Below, piece after piece: positions 1 to 8,937 of a stretch of 55,376 nt of DNA. This DNA is from Pseudomonadota bacterium (lineage in GTDB: Bacteria > Pseudomonadota > Alphaproteobacteria > Acetobacterales > Acetobacteraceae), in NCBI GenBank assembly GCA_021847995.1, contig JAJZNE010000145.1, positions 1-55,376 on the forward strand, given 5' to 3'. Both the position numbers and the translations under genes were made by a program. The first letter of the stretch is position 1. Each line of letters begins with the position of its first letter. The notes beneath the pieces are model-generated. The model saw nothing but the letters and a program-made list of their open reading frames with translations, ran no database searches and had not been told where the DNA came from.

Positions 1-434
1 AAAACCGGCGGCGGCGACCAGAAGGCCGGACGGCCCGTTTCCCGCCTTCGTGCCTCGCAAAAGAAAGCGCAGGCGGCGGCCGTTCACTCTGTTCCCCCTG
101 CCCGCCGCCACCGGCCCGCCCTGGCCGGGCTGAGACCGGCGCGGGGAGGGCCGCGCCGATTCGCCTCTGATAATCATAACATGCGCGGCGACGGTGTATT
201 CCGTAGCCTGCCCGCCTGGCTGCCCGGCCGGCGCGTCGCGCGCGCCGGGACGGAAATCAGTGCTGGAGGCGATAGACAACAGCGTCGCCGACACCGCATT
301 TCATTGTGTTGCGGGAAGCATAACAGCTTCTCCGATCCTGCGGATTTCATCGCCTGATTGACGGATGTTCTGCATTCATCAGGCAACCTGCGCCGGAGGG
401 GTCCGTTGTCCGGGCACCCTAGCGGAGTTCTGCC
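1..434. other. No assignable gene; window edge
   Basis: This stretch precedes the DUF4142 gene. On the plus strand two frames are open from the window edge. One closes with TGA at 355-357 after 118 codons. The other closes with TGA at 131-133 and would give a Lys/Arg-rich C-terminal tail. Either could be the end of a gene lying outside the window, but neither shows a recognisable motif. Nothing resembling a tRNA was seen. The region just upstream of 435 must hold the promoter of the DUF4142 gene, but no clear -35/-10 pair stands out. Confidence 0.4.
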
Positions 435-1040
435 ATGAGACCTTCACTGCTACCCGCCGCCGCGACCCTTGCGCTGCTCGCCGCGCCGCTGTGCGCGGCA
501 CCGGCTTTCGCCCAGAACGCCGGCAGTCAGTCTCTCACCCCACACGAGGAAACCTTCGCCAAGGAAGCCGCGATCGGCAACCTGAGCGAGGTGGAAGCCG
601 GACAATATGCTGAGACGCATGCCGCTTCACCGGCGGTGCGGGAGTTCGGACGCTGGCTCGCGACCGACCACACGATGGCGCAGCAATTGCTCGAACTTTC
701 AGTGCGCCCGGCCGGGCTGCAACTGCCGACCACGCCGGACCAGGAGCATAAGCAGAAGATCGAGCAGTTGACGCGCCTGCACGGCCAGCAGTTCGACCAG
801 GCCTTCGTCACCGCAATGGTCCAGGACCACGAGAAGGATGTCGGCACGTATCAGAAGGAAAGCGAGGACGGGCACAGCCGCTTGCGCGGCTACGCGATCA
901 TGGTCCTGCCCGGCCTTGAGCAGCACCTCCTGGAAGCGCAGGATCTGAACCATCTGGCAAAAGAAGGCGGACTGGCGACGGCGGCCGGCGGCGACGGCGC
1001 GGGCAGCGCCTCGTCGGTCGGCAACGGCAGCCAGCAATAG
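435..1040 (+). CDS. DUF4142 domain secreted protein
   Basis: A 201-aa protein with a Sec signal peptide (hydrophobic core at about residues 5-22, likely cut after AFA near residue 26). It is followed by an alpha-helical DUF4142 domain at about residues 35-175. Typical family features are the N-terminal stretch FAKEAAIGNLSEVEAGQ, a central segment in which an H is followed by KDV, and a His-containing C-terminal helix. The family is periplasmic, related to ferritin-like and DUF305-like helical bundles, and of unknown function; it is often induced by stress. The C-terminus is Gly/Ser-rich and probably disordered. The gene is convergent with zapA. Confidence 0.85.
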   Translation: MRPSLLPAAATLALLAAPLCAAPAFAQNAGSQSLTPHEETFAKEAAIGNLSEVEAGQYAETHAASPAVREFGRWLATDHTMAQQLLELSVRPAGLQLPTTPDQEHKQKIEQLTRLHGQQFDQAFVTAMVQDHEKDVGTYQKESEDGHSRLRGYAIMVLPGLEQHLLEAQDLNHLAKEGGLATAAGGDGAGSASSVGNGSQQ

Positions 1041-1050
1041 CCGAGAGGGC

Positions 1051-1076
1051 GCGGCCGCGGCGGACGCCGTGGCCGC
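1051..1076. terminator. GC-rich hairpin between convergent genes
   Basis: An 11-bp stem (GCGGCCGCGGC pairing with GCCGTGGCCGC, one G-U wobble) closes a 4-base loop, in the gap between the stops of the DUF4142 gene (1040) and zapA (1091). There is no strong U-tract on either strand, so efficiency is uncertain. Position and symmetry suggest a bidirectional terminator. Confidence 0.5.
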
Positions 1077-1090
1077 GTATTACCCTACGG

Positions 1091-1438
1091 TCACGTCTGC
1101 TCTAGATCGGAGGCGATCTCCTCGGCCCGCGCGGCGAGCCGGCCGAGGGTGCCGCTCAATGCCGCATCAGGCACCGCGCGCAGCGGCACCGCCACCCCTT
1201 CGCGCCGCGGCATTTGACGGGCGGCGGTCAGTTCGGCGCGCAGATCGTGCAGCTCGTCCGCCATCAGCAGCGCGGCCAGCACCAGCAGCCGCGCCTCCCC
1301 ACTGTTGCCGCCGAGCGCCTTGATGCTGTCGATACGCTTCTCGACCTGCGCGGCCATCGCCTGGAGGTGCTGCTCCTGCCCGTCATCGCAGCCGACCGTA
1401 TAGGCATAGCCGTTGATTTTCACGGTGACTTGCGCCAA
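1091..1438 (-). CDS. zapA: Cell division protein ZapA
   Basis: A 115-aa ZapA-family protein, the FtsZ-ring-associated protein that bundles FtsZ filaments at midcell. The N-terminal beta-hairpin (VTVKINGYAYTVGC) and the following helix with VEKRIDSIKA and ARLLVLAALLMADEL match the ZapA globular head and dimerisation helix. The start is a TTG at 1438: it gives the family-typical MAQVTVKING N-terminus and has GGAAGGGG upstream. It lies 18 bp downstream of a 58-aa coiled-coil gene, a pairing common in alphaproteobacteria. No 6S RNA gene fits in the 50 bp downstream, where this family is often found in other alphaproteobacteria. Confidence 0.88.
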   Translation of the reverse strand: MAQVTVKINGYAYTVGCDDGQEQHLQAMAAQVEKRIDSIKALGGNSGEARLLVLAALLMADELHDLRAELTAARQMPRREGVAVPLRAVPDAALSGTLGRLAARAEEIASDLEQT

Positions 1439-1456
1439 CCGACTGTCCCCTTCCCG

Positions 1457-1633
1457 TCAGCCGCCGGAGCTACCGGCCAATGCGGCCCGCATGTCGGCAA
1501 TCAGCCGGTCGAGCCGGGCGGCGAGTTCCGTCGTGTCCACCTGCGGCTGCGGCGCCTGCACGGCACGGGCGATGCGCTCCAGCGCCCGTTCCAGGCGGGC
1601 CGCCGCCGCGGCCGGGTCATCATGTTCCGCCAC
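1457..1633 (-). CDS. 58-aa coiled-coil protein upstream of zapA
   Basis: A short gene starting at GTG (1631-1633), with a GGAGG ribosome-binding site about 9 nt upstream, and ending at TGA 18 bp before zapA. The product has two heptad-like helices (ARLERALERIARAV and ELAARLDRLIADMRAAL) joined by a Pro/Gln linker. Small coiled-coil proteins of this type (DUF4164-like) often precede zapA in alphaproteobacteria and may work with it at the division ring. That assignment rests on position and helical character, not on a sequence match I could verify. Confidence 0.6.
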   Translation of the reverse strand: MAEHDDPAAAAARLERALERIARAVQAPQPQVDTTELAARLDRLIADMRAALAGSSGG

Positions 1634-1712
1634 GGCGCGCCTCCAGCCAACGCGGTAGAGTAAGGCGCTTCAACCAGCGGTGCGCCGCAAGGTCAAGCAG
1701 GAAGTGCCGGCC

Positions 1713-2105
1713 ATGCTTCTTCCCCCCGCCGTGATCGTACACGGTCTGTCGGACGCGCGCGCCGCCCTGCGCCCGGCGCGGCCGGTCACGTTGCTGAGCG
1801 CACCGGGCGCCCCCGCCTTTGCCGGTGTGCTGTGGTGGCGGGAACTGATCGCCGCCGCCCGCGCCGCCCATCCGGCGACCCCGGTCCAGGACGTGCTGGA
1901 CTGCGCCGATGCCCCCGGCCACGCGATGGCGGCGCTGCGCGTCGGGCAGCGTCTGCTGGTGCTGGACCCCGCCTCGCCCGCCTTCGCCGCGGTCTCGGGG
2001 GCGGCGGCGGCGCTCGGTGCCCGGGTGCTCGCCGCGGCGCCGCCGGCGCTCGATCTGGCGGAACGCACCGCCCGCGCCCGCCTCGCGCTCTGGCTCGGCG
2101 GATGA
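1713..2105 (+). CDS. Conserved hypothetical protein upstream of aldolase
   Basis: A 130-aa product rich in Ala, Leu and Arg. The ATG at 1713 is preferred over one 11 codons upstream because AGGAAG precedes it and the product then starts with hydrophobic beta strand residues (LLPPAVIVHG). Alternating short hydrophobic strands and helices suggest a small alpha/beta fold, with no signal peptide or membrane segment. The gene is 60 bp ahead of the aldolase gene and probably shares its transcript. I do not recognise the family; related small ORFs are known upstream of class I aldolase genes in Rhodospirillales, but I infer no function. Confidence 0.6.
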   Translation: MLLPPAVIVHGLSDARAALRPARPVTLLSAPGAPAFAGVLWWRELIAAARAAHPATPVQDVLDCADAPGHAMAALRVGQRLLVLDPASPAFAAVSGAAAALGARVLAAAPPALDLAERTARARLALWLGG

Positions 2106-2165
2106 CAGGGCGGCGGCGCTGGGCTACCACCGCGCCACCGCTCGCCCACAGCCCAGGGAGGCCCC

Positions 2166-3110
2166 ATGCGCATCACCCAGCGCGTCAAGCGCATTCTCGA
2201 CAACTACGAAAGCGACAATCCCGGCACCAAGGCCAATCTGGCGCGCATCCTCGGCCACGGCCGGCTCGGCGGCACCGGCAAGCTGGTGATCCTGCCGGTC
2301 GATCAGGGGTTCGAGCATGGGCCGGCACGCAGCTTCGCCCCCAACCCGCCGGCCTACGATCCGCATTATCATTTCCAGCTTGCGATCGACGCCGGCCTGT
2401 CGGCCTATGCCGCCCCGCTCGGCATGATCGAGGCCGGGGCGGACACCTTCGCCGGCCAACTGCCGACCATCCTGAAGCTCAACAGCAGCAACAGCCTCGC
2501 CACCACCAAGGACCAGGCCGTCACCGGCTCGGTCGCCGACGCACTCCGGCTCGGCTGCGCCGCCATCGGCTTCACCATCTATCCCGCCAGCGAATACGCC
2601 TTCGCCCAGATGGAGGAGCTGCGCGCCCTGGCCGAGGAAGCCCGGCGCAGCGGTCTCGCCGTGGTGGTCTGGAGCTACCCGCGCGGGCCGGAACTCGACA
2701 AGGCGGGGGAAACGGCGATCGACATCTGCGCCTATGCCGCGCACATGGCGGCACTGCTCGGCGCCCATATCATCAAGGTCAAGCCGCCGACCGCGCATCT
2801 CAGCCTGCCCGCGGCAAAGAAAGTGTACGAGGCGCAGCGCATCGACATCTCCACCCTCGCCGCGCGCACCTCCCACGTCGTGCAGTGCTGCTTCAATGGC
2901 CGCCGGCTGGTGGTCTTCTCGGGCGGTGAGGCGAAGGACAGCGTGGAGGCGATCCTGGAGGAAATCCGCGGCCTGCGCGACGGCGGTGCCAACGGCAGCA
3001 TCATCGGCCGCAACACCTTCCAGCGTCCGCGTGACGAAGCCCTGTCGCTGCTCGGCCGAATCATCGACATCTACAAGGGCGAGCGCGGCAGCAACGGGCA
3101 GGAGGGATGA
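2166..3110 (+). CDS. fbaB: Class I fructose-bisphosphate aldolase (DhnA/FbaB type)
   Basis: A 314-aa DhnA-type TIM-barrel aldolase that cleaves fructose-1,6-bisphosphate to dihydroxyacetone phosphate and glyceraldehyde-3-phosphate through a Schiff base. Diagnostic segments are [18 protein letters not shown] near residue 40, LKLNSSNSL near residue 105, and HIIKVKPPT near residue 200, which carries the likely Schiff-base lysine. Length fits the family. An AGGGAG site precedes the ATG. The stop overlaps the thiE start, so the two are translationally coupled. Coupling a glycolytic/gluconeogenic enzyme to thiamine synthesis is an arrangement seen in acetic-acid-bacteria relatives. Confidence 0.93.
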   Translation: MRITQRVKRILDNYESDNPGTKANLARILGHGRLGGTGKLVILPVDQGFEHGPARSFAPNPPAYDPHYHFQLAIDAGLSAYAAPLGMIEAGADTFAGQLPTILKLNSSNSLATTKDQAVTGSVADALRLGCAAIGFTIYPASEYAFAQMEELRALAEEARRSGLAVVVWSYPRGPELDKAGETAIDICAYAAHMAALLGAHIIKVKPPTAHLSLPAAKKVYEAQRIDISTLAARTSHVVQCCFNGRRLVVFSGGEAKDSVEAILEEIRGLRDGGANGSIIGRNTFQRPRDEALSLLGRIIDIYKGERGSNGQEG

Positions 3111-3748
3111 TGGAGAGAGGCGCGGCGGGCTGCCGGCTCTATCTCGTCACCCCGCCCACGCTCGATCCGGCGGCTTTCACCGACACGCTCGCCGCCACGC
3201 TTGACGCCGGCGACGTGGCGGCGCTACAACTGCGGTTGAAAGACGTGGACGACGACACGCTCCGCTACGCCATTGATCGTTTGCGGCCCGTCGCTCAGTC
3301 GCGCGGGGTGGCGTTTCTGCTCAATGACCGTCCCGATCTCGTGGTGGCCCAGGGCTGCGACGGGGCACATGTCGGACAGCAGGACACGCCGGCGGCGGTG
3401 GCCCGCAAACTTCTCGGGGATCGCACGCTCGGCGTCACCTGCCATGCCAGCCGCGATCTCGCGTTCGCGGCCGGCGAGGCGGGCGCGGATTATGTGGCGT
3501 TCGGGGCCTTCTTCTCCACCACGACGAAACAGGCACCCATCCGCGCCGACCCCGCCATCCTGCGCTGGTGGTCGGAGATCGCCACCCTGCCCGCCGTCGC
3601 GATCGGCGGCATCACCGCCGCCAATTGCGCCGAACTGGTGCGGGCAGGGGCCGATTTCCTCGCCGTGGTCGGCGCGGTGTGGGCGCATCCCGACGGACCG
3701 GCCGCGGGCGTGCGGGCGATGAACACAGCGATTGCCGCTGCCGCCTGA
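3107..3748 (+). CDS. thiE: Thiamine-phosphate synthase
   Basis: A 213-aa TIM-barrel enzyme that joins the pyrimidine pyrophosphate and thiazole phosphate units of thiamine. Family motifs are present: the early substrate-binding segment LQLRLKD (QLR-K form), [20 protein letters not shown], the GVTCHASRD turn, the [15 protein letters not shown] phosphate-binding segment, and the C-terminal [19 protein letters not shown]. The start is the ATG at 3107 or the in-frame ATG at 3110; GGAGGG lies immediately upstream and spacing favours 3110. It overlaps the aldolase stop. No other thi gene and no TPP riboswitch is visible nearby. Confidence 0.93.
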   Translation: MMERGAAGCRLYLVTPPTLDPAAFTDTLAATLDAGDVAALQLRLKDVDDDTLRYAIDRLRPVAQSRGVAFLLNDRPDLVVAQGCDGAHVGQQDTPAAVARKLLGDRTLGVTCHASRDLAFAAGEAGADYVAFGAFFSTTTKQAPIRADPAILRWWSEIATLPAVAIGGITAANCAELVRAGADFLAVVGAVWAHPDGPAAGVRAMNTAIAAAA

Positions 3749-3783
3749 CCCGCCAAGTCGGGCACGCCGTCCGGGGGGCGCGC

Positions 3784-4989
3784 TCAGACCTTCCAGATCG
3801 ACAGCTCCGGCGTCCCGGAACCGGTGTGCCAGTTGCCGGAAGCAAACGACTGCGCCTCGCTCACGCTGACACCGGCAAAGGTCACCGCGCTATCGATATG
3901 GCCGTTGCCGGCGAGGCTGATTTCCGCGGTCGCCCCGGTCTGGCCGTTCGGGTCGGTCGCCGTGGTCCAGGTGATGGTGGAGGTGTATTGCTGGAAGCCG
4001 ACGATTTCGACCACGTCGCCGCTGTGCATGTTGTCGATCTCGGCCCAGCCGTCCGGGCTGCTGGCGTTGACGTTGAACACGTCGAGCCCCGAGCCGCCGA
4101 CCAGGATGTCGGTGCCCGGTGCGGTATAGAGCGTCTGGCCGGTGGAGTTGCTGGCATCGCCGGTGCTGGCGAAACTGGCGCCGCCGGTATTGGTGGTCGC
4201 CGGCGTGATCGCCGCTGTCCCTCCGGCCCCGCCGGTACCGCCGGCCCCGCTGGTGGCATTGCTGGGCGCGGTGCCGCCGGGCGCGGCGTTGCTGACCGGC
4301 ACGGCGCTGCCGCCCGACCCCCCGGCCCCACCGGTGCCCCCGGCACCGCCGGTGCCGCCGCCGGTGTACTGGGAATAGCTCATGTTATAGAGGGTCAGCT
4401 GGTTTCCGGCGGGGCCACCCACCTGCGCCCCCAGTGTCTCGTTCTGCCCGCCATCCGCCGCATCGGCCGGTATCGGCACCGGCCCGCCGGCGTTGTACTG
4501 CACCACCTGCTGGCCGTTGACGTAGAAGGTCAGGCTGTTCTTCTCCCAGTCCACGGCAACCGAAGTCTGCTGCGTCAGATCGACGCCGGGCAGGAAATAG
4601 GATTGGTACTGGTCGCTGCCATCCGATCCGGCCCAGTGCACGGTCATGTAGGCTTGGCCGTTCAACTGCTCGGCAAGATCGATCTCCGGCCCCGGCCACT
4701 GGTTCGATGCCGGCCACATCAGCACCGCAATCCCCGGGGCCTGATCGTTGGAGGGGACGCTGAGCGTCGCCTGATAGAGCCCGTAGCCGTAGGAATTGGA
4801 CGCGTTGAAATCGGGCGTGCTGAACCCGGCAAAATTGCCGTCGGAGGTCAGGGTCAGCCCGTTGTTGAAGGAAAACTCGCCCGAATCGCCCCACTGGATC
4901 GGGAACAGGCCGGAATTGAGCGACGAATCCTGGGTGAAATTGTCGCTCCAGACCGTCTGGTAGTTCGCCATGTTGAGTGTGCCACTCAT
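3784..4989 (-). CDS. GH16-fold glycosidase/lectin with Gly-rich linker and RTX-like tail
   Basis: A 401-aa protein in three parts. Residues 1-205 form a concanavalin-like jelly roll with the GH16 catalytic signature EIDLAE (E102, D104, E107), so beta-glucan hydrolysis or transglycosylation is likely. Residues 209-262 are a low-complexity linker of GTGGAGG-type repeats. Residues 265-401 resemble the C-terminal part of RTX exoproteins, with GTDILVGGSGLDVF. There is no N-terminal signal peptide, which with the tail suggests type I secretion, though no HlyB/HlyD/TolC genes are adjacent. The start is set by GGAGGGG 8 nt upstream. Substrate is unknown. Confidence 0.78.
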   Translation of the reverse strand: MSGTLNMANYQTVWSDNFTQDSSLNSGLFPIQWGDSGEFSFNNGLTLTSDGNFAGFSTPDFNASNSYGYGLYQATLSVPSNDQAPGIAVLMWPASNQWPGPEIDLAEQLNGQAYMTVHWAGSDGSDQYQSYFLPGVDLTQQTSVAVDWEKNSLTFYVNGQQVVQYNAGGPVPIPADAADGGQNETLGAQVGGPAGNQLTLYNMSYSQYTGGGTGGAGGTGGAGGSGGSAVPVSNAAPGGTAPSNATSGAGGTGGAGGTAAITPATTNTGGASFASTGDASNSTGQTLYTAPGTDILVGGSGLDVFNVNASSPDGWAEIDNMHSGDVVEIVGFQQYTSTITWTTATDPNGQTGATAEISLAGNGHIDSAVTFAGVSVSEAQSFASGNWHTGSGTPELSIWKV

Positions 4990-5655
4990 GCTTCAAGCCC
5001 CTCCATCCGGGTTCCACCGTTGCGCCATCGGCGCGGTTCGTTTTGACTTCGGCACGCCCTCGGCGCACCGCTGCCGCTCTGCGTCGCCAGGCGGCGGGCA
5101 GCTGCGGGCCGGATGCAGACAGTCGTCGACCGGGACGCCGTGGCGATGGCCGCGGCACCGGCTGCCTGCAATGCGTGGGTGACCGTCGGTGGCCGGGCGC
5201 GCGAGGCGCCGAAGGTCCGGACGGTCGCTGCGTCTAGCGGACCATTCGCCGCCGTACTACAAGCGGAAACAGATCATGCCGCAGGCACTCCCCGCCCTCT
5301 CGCGCGCGGCGGCGCAACACTATTGCCATCGGCGATTCCTCGCGACCCCGTGAGACACGGGCGTGTTATTGACGCCGGCGCGAGGGAGGCGTCAACGAGC
5401 TTGGCGATTTTTCTGCTCCCGCGACGTAATACTTCGGGGGAAGCACCGAGATGTATCCCTGGAGCAAGCTTGCCGAAGTGCCAGTTCGGAATGGAGGCGG
5501 AAAGGTCCGGCGTCAGCACGCCGTAGGAGAATATCTTGCTTTATTTTCAATCGTCGGGCGATCCGGCGCCGTGATACACGAAATGGTGAGCAATCCGGCG
5601 CGCAGGCGGGTCGGGGGGACTCCGCCTGCGCGCTACGCCGCCTACCCCGCGGGGA
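4990..5655. other. 666-bp intergenic region without convincing gene
   Basis: This gap holds the promoter of the GH16 gene (minus strand) and the end of the fasciclin transcript. Base composition around 5400-5560 is visibly less GC-rich than its surroundings. Possible ORFs on both strands have no recognisable motifs, and one with a reasonable ribosome-binding site (start 5451, plus strand) runs into the fasciclin coding region. A transcript leader or a decayed gene is possible, but I see no specific element. Confidence 0.4.
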
Positions 5656-6270
5656 TCAGCCGGGCAGCAGCACCCTGTCGATCACCTGGATCACGCCGTT
5701 GGCCTGGTTCACGTCGTAGGTCTGGATCTGCGCCGTACCGCCCTTGGCGTCGGTGACGGTGATGTTGTGGGGGCCGTTCATCATCAGCGTCAGCGGCACA
5801 CCGGCCACGGTGGTGAGCGTCGCCTTGCCGCCGCCGGCCATGATCATCTTCTGCAGGTCGGCAAAGTCATACCGGCCCGGCACGACGTGATAGGTCAGGA
5901 TCTTGGTCAGCGTCGCCTTGTTTTCGGGCTTGAGCAGCGTCTGTACTGTGCCGGGCGGCAGCGCATTGAACGCCTCGTTGGTCGGCGCGAACACGGTGAA
6001 CGGGCCCGGCCCCTGGAGCGTGCCGGCCAGCCCGGCCGCTTTCACGGCAGCCACCAGCGTGGTATGATCGGCAGAGTTCACCGCATTGGTGACGATATCC
6101 TTGGTCGGATACATCGGCTGCCCGCCGACTGTCACCGGCGCCGAATCCGCCATCGCGGTCGTCATCGGCTGTCCGGTATCGGCCATCGGGCCGTTGCCTG
6201 CCATTCCCTGGCTGCACGCCGCCAGCAGCAGCATCACGCCGGCGGAAGGCACGATCTTGCGCAGGTCCAT
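5656..6270 (-). CDS. Fasciclin-domain lipoprotein
   Basis: A 204-aa envelope protein. The N-terminus is a lipoprotein signal with lipobox LAAC (Cys at about residue 19), followed by a Met/Ala/Thr-rich spacer. Residues about 65-204 form one FAS1 (fasciclin) domain with the conserved blocks GPFTVFAPTNEAFNALP, LTYHVVPG and a C-terminal NGVIQVIDRVLLP. FAS1 domains act in adhesion or surface anchoring; bacterial single-domain forms are poorly understood. The ATG at 6268-6270 starts the signal peptide. A longer upstream reading is possible but would bury the signal sequence. The gene is divergent from the creatininase gene, with 168 bp between starts. Confidence 0.88.
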   Translation of the reverse strand: MDLRKIVPSAGVMLLLAACSQGMAGNGPMADTGQPMTTAMADSAPVTVGGQPMYPTKDIVTNAVNSADHTTLVAAVKAAGLAGTLQGPGPFTVFAPTNEAFNALPPGTVQTLLKPENKATLTKILTYHVVPGRYDFADLQKMIMAGGGKATLTTVAGVPLTLMMNGPHNITVTDAKGGTAQIQTYDVNQANGVIQVIDRVLLPG

Positions 6271-6438
6271 GTCTCGTTTCCCACTCCAACAGCCGGGGCC
6301 GCCCTGTGCGCCCCTTGCGATGGCGTTACCGGCCGGAAGGACAGGCGGATGCGCGCAGGGACACATTTCACGGTTTCGTGAACTCGCCCGCCAGGGCAGG
6401 ATTGCGGCATAACACGGGTCATCCTTCGCGAGGACGCC

Positions 6439-7248
6439 ATGCCCCTTCCCTCCCGCTACTGGCAGGATCTGCCCTGGACCGCGTTCCGCGCCCTGCCGCC
6501 CGACACGGTGGCGGTGCTGCCGGTGGCGGCGATGGAGCAGCACGGACCGCATCTGCCGATCGCGGTCGATACCACGATCAACCAGGGCATAATTGCCCGC
6601 GCCCTGACCAAGCTTGCGCAGGACACGCCGGTGCTGGTGCTGCCGACGCAGGCGGTCGGCCTGTCGGTCGAGCATATCCGCTTTCCCGGCACTCTCACCG
6701 GCTCGGCCGAATCGCTGTTCGCGCTGTGGACCGAGATCGGCGAGAGCGTTGCGCGCGCCGGGGTGCGGCGCCTCGTCATCCTCAACAGTCACGGCGGCCA
6801 GCCGCAGGTGGTGGAAATGGTCTGCCGCCGGCTGCGCGGGCGGGCACGGATGTTCGCCGTCGCCTGCATGTGGTCGCGGCTCGGTAAGCCGGAGGGGCTG
6901 GATGACCCCGGCGGCATCCATGGCGGCCTGATCGAGACCTCGCTGATGCTCCGCCTCGCGCCGGAGCGGGTGGACATGACGCGCGCCGGCAATTTCCGCA
7001 ACGCCTGGCTCGACCGGGCGGCGCAGTTCCCGACGCTGCGTCCGGAAGGGCCGGTCGGGTTCGGGTGGGAGACGCAGGATCTGCACCCTGACGGCGCGCT
7101 GGGCGATGCCAGCCGCGCCAGCGCCGCGATCGGCGAACAGGTGCTGGATTTTGCCGCCACCCGCGTCGCCGCCCTGATCGAGGAGGTCCGGCACTTCGAC
7201 GTGGCGGCCTGGCTGCGCGATGCGCCGGCCGACCCGCAGGACCGCTGA
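6439..7248 (+). CDS. Creatininase-family amidohydrolase
   Basis: A 269-aa metal-dependent hydrolase of the creatininase family. Predicted metal ligands are in place: E33 and H35 in AAMEQHGPHLP, D44 in IAVDTT, H118 in NSHGG, and E166 in HGGLIETS. Members hydrolyse creatinine to creatine, or cleave cyclic or linear amides such as formamidopyrimidine or mycofactocin-like substrates, so the exact substrate is open. It lies 75 bp ahead of an ABC transporter and deaminase operon and is co-directional with it, which points to catabolism of an imported nitrogen compound. Confidence 0.85.
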   Translation: MPLPSRYWQDLPWTAFRALPPDTVAVLPVAAMEQHGPHLPIAVDTTINQGIIARALTKLAQDTPVLVLPTQAVGLSVEHIRFPGTLTGSAESLFALWTEIGESVARAGVRRLVILNSHGGQPQVVEMVCRRLRGRARMFAVACMWSRLGKPEGLDDPGGIHGGLIETSLMLRLAPERVDMTRAGNFRNAWLDRAAQFPTLRPEGPVGFGWETQDLHPDGALGDASRASAAIGEQVLDFAATRVAALIEEVRHFDVAAWLRDAPADPQDR

Positions 7249-7323
7249 CCTGCGCTGCGGGCGGCATGCCATTTGCACAATATGTCGCTTGCCGGAGCGT
7301 GACGGCACAGGCAGAGGAGCACG

Positions 7324-8133
7324 ATGGACGGAATTGATGCGGCCGGACGGACGCGCCCACTGATCCGCCTCGGCGGTGTTGGAAAGACCTATGCCGGCGG
7401 CACCGAGGCGCTGGCCGGCATCGACCTCGATGTCCGGCAGGGAGAATTCCTCAGCCTGCTCGGCCCCTCGGGATGCGGCAAATCAACGCTGCTGCGGCTG
7501 ATCGCGGGGCTGGGGGTGCCGAGCCAGGGACGCATCGATTGGCCGGCCGCGCCGCTCGACGCCGCCGGCCGGCCGCAGCGGGCACTCGGCTTCGTATTTC
7601 AGGAGCCGACACTGATGCCCTGGGCCAGCGTGTTCGACAATGTCTATCTGCCGCTGCGCCTCGCCGGGCAGCGCCGCCGTGCGGTTGCCGCGCGCGTCGC
7701 CGCCGCGATCGAGAGTGTCGGCCTGTCCTCCTTCGCCCGCGCCTATCCCCGCGCGCTGTCGGGAGGGATGCGGATGCGCGTCTCGATCGCGCGGGCGATG
7801 GTGATGCAGCCGAGCGTGCTGCTGATGGACGAACCTTTCGCAGCCCTCGATGAGATCACCCGCATGCGGCTGAACGACGACCTGCTGCGGCTGTGGCGGG
7901 AAGGCGGATGGACGGTGATTTTCGTGACCCACAGCGTCTATGAATCGGTCTTCCTGTCGAGCCGCATCGCGGTGATGGGGGCCCGTCCCGGCCGCATCGT
8001 CGCGACCATCGCGGTCGATGCGCCGTATCCGCGTGACGAGTCCTTCCGCACCTCGGGCGAGTACAACGCCCTCTGCCGCCGCACCTCTGCCGCGTTGCGC
8101 ACGGCGATGGACAGCGCGGCGGCGGCGGCGTGA
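7324..8133 (+). CDS. ABC transporter ATP-binding protein, NitT/TauT type
   Basis: A 269-aa ATPase of the SsuB/TauB/ThiZ class. Walker A GPSGCGKST is near residue 45, signature LSGGMRMRV near residue 140, Walker B VLLMDEPFAALDE near residue 160, and the H-loop VTHS near residue 200. The Met/Arg-rich signature is typical of this subfamily. An AGAGGAG site precedes the ATG. The TGA stop overlaps the ATG of the permease gene. It energises uptake by the following permease, probably with the NMT1-type binding protein encoded at 12158-13153 on the other strand. Confidence 0.92.
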   Translation: MDGIDAAGRTRPLIRLGGVGKTYAGGTEALAGIDLDVRQGEFLSLLGPSGCGKSTLLRLIAGLGVPSQGRIDWPAAPLDAAGRPQRALGFVFQEPTLMPWASVFDNVYLPLRLAGQRRRAVAARVAAAIESVGLSSFARAYPRALSGGMRMRVSIARAMVMQPSVLLMDEPFAALDEITRMRLNDDLLRLWREGGWTVIFVTHSVYESVFLSSRIAVMGARPGRIVATIAVDAPYPRDESFRTSGEYNALCRRTSAALRTAMDSAAAAA

Positions 8134-8936
8134 TGGACGACGACCGGCCGATTCCGCTCGGGCTGCGCGTCGCGGTGCCGCTGCTGCTCGGCGCCGCGCT
8201 GCTCGGCCTGTGGGAGCTTCTGGTACGCTGGCTGGAGGTGCCGAAATTCGTGCTGCCACCGCCGTCGATGATCGCAGACTCGCTGCTGGCCGAACGGGCG
8301 ACGCTGCTGGTGTCATTGTGGATCACGCTTCGCATCACGCTGCTCGCGTTCCTGATCGCACTGGTCACCGGCGTTGCCCTCGCCGTGCTGTCGGCGCAGT
8401 CGCGGCTGATCGAGATCAGCCTGTTTCCCTATGCCGTCATCCTGCAGGTGACACCCGTCGTCTCGATCGCACCGCTGATCCTGATCTGGGTCGGCGTTGA
8501 CCATCTCGACCGCGCGCTGCTGATCCTTGCCACCATCGTCGCGTTCTTCCCGATCCTGTCCAATACGACGCTGGGGCTGAAGAGCGTCGATCACAATCTG
8601 CGCGACCTGTTCCAGCTCTACGGCGCATCCCGCCGGCAGCGGCTGCTGCTGTTGCAGATGCCGTCGGCGCTGCCCTATCTGCTGGCCGGGATGAAGATTT
8701 CCGGCGGACTCGCGCTGATCGGTGCCGTGGTGGCGGAGTTCGTCGCCGGCTCCGGCACCGGTGCCGGACTCGCCTGGCGGATCGTGGAAAGTGCCAACCG
8801 GCTCAATATCCCCGGCATGTTCGCAGCGCTGCTGCTGCTGTCTGCCCTTGGCATCCTGATCTTTCTGCTGATGGCCGGCCTGCAGACGCTGCTGCTGCGT
8901 CATTGGCACGAAAGCGCCGTGCGGCGCGAACGGTGA
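8133..8936 (+). CDS. ABC transporter permease, NitT/TauT type
   Basis: A 267-aa inner-membrane protein of the SsuC/TauC class. It has about six hydrophobic segments and the cytoplasmic EAA-like loop at YGASRRQRLLLLQMPSALPYL, followed by GGLALIGAVVAEFVAG, typical of this family. The ATG at 8133 overlaps the ATPase stop (TGATG), so I prefer it to the GTG one codon upstream. A two-base gap separates it from the deaminase gene, so this is a tight operon. Confidence 0.92.
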   Translation: MDDDRPIPLGLRVAVPLLLGAALLGLWELLVRWLEVPKFVLPPPSMIADSLLAERATLLVSLWITLRITLLAFLIALVTGVALAVLSAQSRLIEISLFPYAVILQVTPVVSIAPLILIWVGVDHLDRALLILATIVAFFPILSNTTLGLKSVDHNLRDLFQLYGASRRQRLLLLQMPSALPYLLAGMKISGGLALIGAVVAEFVAGSGTGAGLAWRIVESANRLNIPGMFAALLLLSALGILIFLLMAGLQTLLLRHWHESAVRRER

Positions 8937-8937
8937 G

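Noticed and set aside
5113..5526. Plus-strand ORF of 137 codons in the 4990-5655 gap
   Set aside because: No motif, no good ribosome-binding site, and composition like non-coding DNA; antisense readings of similar length exist in the same place.
5451..5756. Plus-strand ORF of 101 codons with a plausible ribosome-binding site
   Set aside because: It overlaps 100 bp of the fasciclin coding region on the other strand, and its C-terminal part is basic low-complexity sequence.
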